Below are positions 59,886 to 64,000 of a stretch of DNA of 64,000 nucleotides, in pieces. Position numbers and translations under genes: made by a program. The DNA is from Streptomyces griseosporeus. GTDB lineage: Bacteria; Actinomycetota; Actinomycetes; Streptomycetales; Streptomycetaceae. Every line of letters begins with the position of its first letter. Position 1 is the stretch's first letter. The notes below the pieces were generated by a model. It was given only the letters and a program-made list of their open reading frames with translations. It was not told where the DNA came from and did not search any database. The DNA lies in the NCBI RefSeq assembly GCF_014656055.1, contig NZ_BNBR01000001.1, positions 620,001 to 684,000 of the forward strand. The letters are read 5' to 3'.

Positions 59886-61145
59886 CTGAACACCCCCTTC
59901 GCCGAAGCGCTGTCCGTCGCCCTGCTCGTGGCCGTCCTCCTGTGGGCGGTGGCGCGCCCCTTCGGCCTCGCCGAGGCCGTCCTCGCCGTACCCGCCGCCG
60001 GGGTCGCCGTCGCCACCGGGGCCATCTCACCCGCGCACGCCCTGGCCGAGGCCGAACGGCTCGGGCCGGTCGTGGGCTTCCTCGCCGCGGTGCTGGTGCT
60101 CGCCCACTTCTGTGACGTCGAGGGACTGTTCACCGCGTGCGGGGCGTGGACCGCGCGCTGGGCGCGGGGCCGTCCGCGGCGGCTGCTGACGGCGGTGTTC
60201 GTGCTGGCGTCGGCGATCACGGCCGTGCTGAGCCTGGACGCCACGGTGGTGCTGCTCACGCCGGTGGTCCTGGCCACGGCGTCCCGCATGGGCATCCGGT
60301 CCCGGCCGCACGTGTACGCCTGCGCGCATCTGTCGAACACGGCGTCCCTGCTGCTGCCGGTCTCCAACCTGACGAACCTGCTGGCGTTCACCGCGAGCGG
60401 GCTGAGCTTCACCCGGTTCGCGGCGCTGATGGCGCTGCCCTGGCTGGTGGCGGTCGCCGCCGAGTACCTGGTGTTCCGGCGCTTCTTCGCCGGCGACCTC
60501 GACGCGCCGGTGCTCGACCCGGAGCCGGCCGAGGTCCCCGAGCTGCCGGTGTTCGCGCTGGTGACGGTGGGCTGCACGCTGGCCGGGTTCGTGGTGGCGT
60601 CGGCGGCCGGGATCGATCCGGCGTGGGTGGCGCTGGCGGGCGCGCTGGTGCTGGCCGGTCGGGCGCTGCTGCGCGGGCGGGCCACGGTACGGACGGTGAT
60701 CGGGGCGGCGTCCCCGGCGTTCCTGGCGTTCGTGCTGGCGCTCGGCATCGTGGTGCGCGCGGTCGTCGACAACGGCCTCGCGGACGCGCTGCGGCACGCC
60801 CTGCCCGGCGGGACCGGGCCGGCGGCGCTGCTCGGCGTCGCCGCGCTGGCCGCGGTCCTGGCCAACCTGATCAACAACCTGCCCGCGGTGCTGGTGCTGC
60901 TGCCGCTGGCCGCCCCGGCCGGGCCGGGCGCGGTCCTCGCGGTGCTCCTCGGCGTGAACATCGGCCCGAACCTCACCTACGCCGGTTCCCTCGCCACGCT
61001 GCTGTGGCGCCGCATCGTCCAGCACCGGAGCCCGGACGACGTGACGCTCGGCGAGTTCACCCGCCTGGGCCTGCTGGCGACTCCGGCCGCGCTGCTGGGC
61101 GCGGTGGGGGCGCTGTGGGTGTCCTTGCAGCTCGTGGGCGTGTGA
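59886..61145 (+). CDS. ArsB/SLC13-type ion permease, probable CTG start
   Basis: The first canonical start, GTG 59928, lies inside the first transmembrane helix and has no ribosome-binding site. A CTG at 59886 lies six bases after GGAGGA (59874-59879) and restores the whole helix (LNTPFAEALSVALLVAVLLWAV), giving 419 residues. About ten to eleven membrane helices contain the ion-transporter motifs LDATVVLLTPVVLATASRMG, LSNTASLLLPVSNLTNLLAF, NLINNLPAVLVLLPLA and GVNIGPNLTYAGSLATLLW. The family exports arsenite or moves anions, but no arsenic-resistance genes are near. The substrate is unknown and the CTG start is inferred. Confidence 0.8.
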   Translation: MNTPFAEALSVALLVAVLLWAVARPFGLAEAVLAVPAAGVAVATGAISPAHALAEAERLGPVVGFLAAVLVLAHFCDVEGLFTACGAWTARWARGRPRRLLTAVFVLASAITAVLSLDATVVLLTPVVLATASRMGIRSRPHVYACAHLSNTASLLLPVSNLTNLLAFTASGLSFTRFAALMALPWLVAVAAEYLVFRRFFAGDLDAPVLDPEPAEVPELPVFALVTVGCTLAGFVVASAAGIDPAWVALAGALVLAGRALLRGRATVRTVIGAASPAFLAFVLALGIVVRAVVDNGLADALRHALPGGTGPAALLGVAALAAVLANLINNLPAVLVLLPLAAPAGPGAVLAVLLGVNIGPNLTYAGSLATLLWRRIVQHRSPDDVTLGEFTRLGLLATPAALLGAVGALWVSLQLVGV

Positions 61146-61157
61146 GGGCTGGTCCGG

Positions 61158-61325
61158 CCTAGGGGGTGTCTCGTCGATCAGGCCGGATCAGCGAGCGGCG
61201 TCTGGTGCCGTGCATCGCAAGGCGGAGGAGGGCGGCATGGCGGAGCCATGGCAACCGACGACAACGCGGCGAGGCGCGGTGCCGGACGCCGGGAGCCCGG
61301 CATGATCGGCGAGACACCCCCTAGG
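61158..61325. mobile_element. 168-bp MITE-like inverted-repeat element
   Basis: The element is bounded by 27-bp inverted repeats at 61158-61184 and 61299-61325, matching at 25 of 27 positions and beginning CCTAGGGGGTGTCTCG. The ends share CTAG, a four-base sequence rare in Streptomyces and possibly the target duplication. Internal parts are also self-complementary over much of the length (GGCGTCTGGTGCCG near the left against CGGTGCCGGACGCC near the right). It contains no gene. The right end supplies the TAG stop codon and last residues of the sigma-like/ricin gene. Confidence 0.75.
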
Positions 61326-63882
61326 GGGTGGCGTCCCAGGTGACGGCCGCCCTGCGCAGTTCGGGGGCGGCGGTGTCGATCGTCCAGCGCTGGGCCGGGT
61401 CGCCGGCGCGGTTCTTCAGGACCAGCGCGCCGGAGCCGTCGGTGGCGGCCGGCGCCAGGGCGAGGTCCTGGTTCCCTCGGGATATGAGCGCGCCCTGGAG
61501 CGTGAAGTCGTAGCGGACGTCCTTCCCGCCCGGCTGTGCCGCGTCGGCGCAGGGGGCCAGACGCACCGAGTAGCCCAGGTGCGAGTCCAGGCAGAGGTCC
61601 GGCGCGGCGACACTGCGCAGCAGCCCGTCCGGCTCGTACGACCACTGCTGCGCCACCGACGCGGAGCAGGCGGCGAGCCGGGTCTCGGCGCCCTGGACGG
61701 CCCGGCCGCCGGCGATGTCGACGCACAGCCCGGACGCGCTGTTGTGCAGCCGCCCGACCAGCGCGGCCCGCTGCGTCCCACCGGTGCCGACCCAGGAGGG
61801 GCCGTCGGTGGCGGTGTCCGCACCGGGGTCCGGGGAGGGCGCGGCACCGGCACCACCGCTGCCGCTGTCGTCGGCACCGGCGGCCCACAGCACCAGCGGC
61901 AGCGCGACGAGCCCGCTCACGGCGACCACGGCCAGCGCCAGATTCCGCCGCCGCACGGCCCGGGCCCGCTGCACGGCCCTCCGGGACAGCACCCGGGTGC
62001 CGCCGGGTTGGCCGGTGGCGGGGCCCGCGGGACCGGCGTGGCCCGCGGCGGGGGCGACGGCTCCCCGGGAGGAGTCAGGCCCTCCCCCGCTCCGGCCGGC
62101 GACACGATCGGCGACGCGCTCGGCCACCCGCAGCCCGGCGGCGACAGCGGCGGCGCGCCAGTGGGGCGTGGGGGTGGCGGGGCGGCTGCCGGGCGGGGCG
62201 TCGATGGCGGGGTCGGTGGGCCGGGGGCCGAGCCTGGGCTCGGTGACAGGGGGCGTCGCGTCGCCGGCGCGGCGGCCCGCGGCGAAGTCGGCGATGCGGC
62301 GGCCGAGCGCGGAGTCAGGGCCGGGGCGGCCGGGCGTGGGCTCGGCGGTACGGCGGCCGGGCGTGCGGTCAGGGGTACGGCGGCCGGGCGCGCGGTCAGC
62401 CGGAGGGGAGCCCGGCGCGGCGCCGGCTGCCCGGGCGGCGGACGCCGGGCCGAGGGAGCCGGGGTCCGGAGCGGGACGAGCCCAAGGCGCACCGCGCCAC
62501 ATTGACCCGGCGCCCGGCGGGGCCCCGGCCCCGGCGGCGGGGGCTGCGGGGGCCGCTCCCGTGCCGTCGGCCGGGTCGGAGGCGAGCCCCCAGGTGCCGG
62601 CCGTATCGCCGGCTCCCCTGCGGTCGGCCGGACCGGAGGCAGGCCCCCATCCATCGGCCGTACCACCCGCTCCCGTGCCGTCGGCCGGACCGGTGGCAGG
62701 CCCCCAGGCGTCAGCCGTGCCACCCGGCCCCATGCCGTCGGCCGGACCGCCTGCAGGCCCCCAGGCATCAGCCGTACCGCCCGCTCCCCTGCCGTCGGCG
62801 AAACCCCCCAGGCCGGCAGCGCCTCCCGGTCCAACGACCGGACCGGCGGCGGAGCCCCAGGCGTCGGCCGCGCCGACCCCCTCGGGTGGCGCGCCGACGC
62901 CCTCGGGCGGGGTGCCGCCGTCCTCGGACGGGCGGTCGGCGCGCGGCCCCGTCGCGTGGCGGCCGCTCTCCGTCGCCCCGTACCCGGCCGCGGCGTCGGA
63001 GGCCTCAGCCGGCGGCGCCTCTGCGTCCCCCTCCCCCAGCGCGCTCGTCAACCGGGCCGTGACGTAGGCGCGGGCCGCCCAGCCGAGGACCGCTTCCGCG
63101 AGGGCGAAGCCGAGGGCGCCGTCGAACTGGGCCAGCTGGTCGGCGGTGTACCGGCAGGGGCCGCAGCGGTCGAGGTGGCGGTGCAGGTCGGGGTCGGTGA
63201 CGGTGCCGCCGCGGCGGAGGGTGACGTCCAGCAGGCGCAGGAAGCGCCGGCACTCCTCCTCGGGCGCGGACTCGCGGTGGACCTGGAGGACCTCCGCGCG
63301 CAGTCGTTCGCGGGCGCGGCGGAGTTCCAGGCGGACGTCTTCCTCGTCCAGGCCCAGCAGCCCGGCCGGCACCACGGGGGGTTCGGCCTCGACCTCGGCG
63401 TGCCACAGCACGCAGCGGGCGGTCTGCGGCAGCCGCTGGAAGGCCTGGGAGAGCGTGCGGCGGTGCGGCGGCGGCAGCAGCCGGGTGGCGGCGGCCTGCT
63501 GCGGGGAGTCGTCGGCGGTGCGCAGCGCGGGGTGGAGGAGTTCGCGCCGGCCGTCCGCGTCCCATTCGACCGCGATCCGGCCGACGGTGACCAGCAGATG
63601 GGGCCGCCAGGCGGAGCTGGGCCCGTCCTGCCGCAGGGCCTCGCCGAACAGCCGGGTGAAGGCGGCGGTGGTCAGCATGCCCGCGGCCCGGCCGCTGTCC
63701 GTGCACAGGCGGGCGTAGGCGAACGCGGCGGCCCAGTGCCGGTCGAGGAGTTCGCCCACGGGGTGGAACGCGGGTGTGGCACCGGTCCACTTCTTCAGCT
63801 GCGCGCTCAGCTGCGCGTCGGTGGCGTGCGGGAGCCCCGGGTTCGGGGAATTCGACGGGCCGGTCGGGCCAGCGGTATTCAC
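61321..63882 (-). CDS. ECF-sigma-like/zinc-finger protein with long repeat linker, membrane helix and ricin lectin
   Basis: The GTG at 63882 (GGAGGAA upstream) gives 853 residues. Sigma-like regions (LLDRHWAAAFAYARLC; AFQRLPQTARCVLWHAEVEAEP) and a zinc-finger-like HLDRCGPC near residue 240 match the protein at 46505. They are followed by a 400-residue Pro/Ala/Gly/Thr-rich linker with four 19-residue repeats, one transmembrane helix (NLALAVVAVSGLVALPLVLWAAG, about 665-690) and a ricin B lectin domain with QxW motifs (AQQWSYEPDGLL, AQRWTIDTAAP). The lectin should be extracellular. The terminal TP and stop come from the inverted-repeat element. A carbohydrate-sensing sigma role is inferred. Confidence 0.8.
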   Translation of the reverse strand: MNTAGPTGPSNSPNPGLPHATDAQLSAQLKKWTGATPAFHPVGELLDRHWAAAFAYARLCTDSGRAAGMLTTAAFTRLFGEALRQDGPSSAWRPHLLVTVGRIAVEWDADGRRELLHPALRTADDSPQQAAATRLLPPPHRRTLSQAFQRLPQTARCVLWHAEVEAEPPVVPAGLLGLDEEDVRLELRRARERLRAEVLQVHRESAPEEECRRFLRLLDVTLRRGGTVTDPDLHRHLDRCGPCRYTADQLAQFDGALGFALAEAVLGWAARAYVTARLTSALGEGDAEAPPAEASDAAAGYGATESGRHATGPRADRPSEDGGTPPEGVGAPPEGVGAADAWGSAAGPVVGPGGAAGLGGFADGRGAGGTADAWGPAGGPADGMGPGGTADAWGPATGPADGTGAGGTADGWGPASGPADRRGAGDTAGTWGLASDPADGTGAAPAAPAAGAGAPPGAGSMWRGAPWARPAPDPGSLGPASAARAAGAAPGSPPADRAPGRRTPDRTPGRRTAEPTPGRPGPDSALGRRIADFAAGRRAGDATPPVTEPRLGPRPTDPAIDAPPGSRPATPTPHWRAAAVAAGLRVAERVADRVAGRSGGGPDSSRGAVAPAAGHAGPAGPATGQPGGTRVLSRRAVQRARAVRRRNLALAVVAVSGLVALPLVLWAAGADDSGSGGAGAAPSPDPGADTATDGPSWVGTGGTQRAALVGRLHNSASGLCVDIAGGRAVQGAETRLAACSASVAQQWSYEPDGLLRSVAAPDLCLDSHLGYSVRLAPCADAAQPGGKDVRYDFTLQGALISRGNQDLALAPAATDGSGALVLKNRAGDPAQRWTIDTAAPELRRAAVTWDATP
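62576..62803 (-). repeat. 57-bp tandem repeat, four units, in the linker
   Basis: Units begin at 62576, 62633, 62690 and 62747, exactly 57 bp apart. Each encodes 19 residues of the form GGTADAWGPAxGPADGxGA. The internal alternation of Trp and Gly is unusual. Expansion looks recent because the units are close copies. Confidence 0.85.
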
Positions 63883-64000
63883 GGCGGTATTTCCTCCGAG
63901 AGCAGCGACATAAAGTCCGTACCAAGGGCAGGGCTGCTCTTGTGAAGCGTGGGGGGTGGACGATACCGGCCTCACCTTGGCACACGCCGGGGACGGGGAA
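63883..64000. other. Right-edge region upstream of the sigma-like/ricin gene
   Basis: Positions 63883-64000 contain the upstream side of the minus-strand gene: its ribosome-binding site and then 100 bp of promoter-like sequence. No gene is visible here on either strand. Confidence 0.5.

Noticed and set aside
61158-61325. A small RNA gene or simple terminator between the permease and the ricin gene
   Set aside because: The long terminal inverted repeats, the CTAG ends and overlap with a coding end fit a mobile element better, although RNA structure is not excluded.
1-64000. CRISPR arrays, tRNA or rRNA genes, prophage or integrative element
   Set aside because: No direct repeats with regular unique spacers, no cloverleaf or rRNA-like sequence and no integrase, phage structural or conjugation gene was seen.

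Overview
The window is a very GC-rich actinobacterial chromosome segment that fits Streptomyces. The evidence is strong third-position G/C, GTG and TTG starts, leaderless-type starts, bldA-type TTA codons in a developmental regulator, a SapB/AmfS-like lanthipeptide cluster, a Streptomyces subtilisin inhibitor, DUF6479 and DUF4232 proteins and a mycothiol-dependent enzyme. I see no tRNA, rRNA, CRISPR array, prophage or complete insertion sequence. Species and chromosomal position cannot be read from the sequence.

Layout. Positions 1-16.8 kb hold mostly single metabolic and envelope genes: Gfo/Idh/MocA oxidoreductase, L,D-transpeptidase, two SDRs, DUF4180, the coupled mscR plus metallo-beta-lactamase-fold pair, a UGT-type glycosyltransferase, a YtpQ-like/Imm49 fusion, a TetR regulator, a secreted beta-propeller, XdhC, a phosphodiesterase and an RmlB-like dehydratase. 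Positions 16.9-21 kb hold an accessory respiratory set: ctaD-ctaF converging on a qcrB paralogue, plus a CBS protein. A second orphan qcrB lies at 49.3-50.7 kb. Positions 21.1-23.6 kb encode a SpoIIE-type phosphatase, with a second at 56.5-59 kb.

Positions 23.7-30.8 kb form a class III lanthipeptide locus: LanKC, a SapB/AmfS-type precursor, two ABC half-transporters and a convergent RamR-like regulator with tandem TTA codons. Positions 31-33 kb hold a secreted S1 protease and a thioesterase. Positions 33.4-39.6 kb form a second peptide-export locus: a double-glycine peptide, HlyD-type adaptor, C39-peptidase ABC transporter and NHLP-type ABC transporter, with no modification enzyme beside them. 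Positions 39.6-44.3 kb hold a Ppx/GppA protein, a haem-oxygenase-like redox enzyme, a methyltransferase, an unusual CDGSH-STAS fusion and an SSI-type inhibitor.

Positions 44.6-49 kb contain a flavin-dependent 2-hydroxy-acid oxidase, the first of two proteins with ECF-sigma-like, zinc-finger, membrane and ricin-lectin parts, and a degenerate Fic/Doc toxin-antitoxin pair. Positions 50.8-56.3 kb encode a secreted GH9 cellulase preceded by CebR-type boxes and a secreted GH2 glycosidase. The window ends with a DUF4232 lipoprotein, an ArsB/SLC13-like permease that probably starts at CTG, a 168-bp MITE-like inverted-repeat element and the second sigma-like/ricin protein.

Three themes connect the genes. 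Two secreted-peptide systems each have a hairpin between precursor and exporter. Several proteins combine partner-switching or sigma-type domains with sensory domains (two SpoIIE phosphatases, CDGSH-STAS, two ECF-like/ricin proteins). The respiratory subunits are detached from any complete complex operon. The best candidates for undescribed biology are the CDGSH-STAS fusion, the unmodified double-glycine peptide system and the sigma-like/ricin paralogues.
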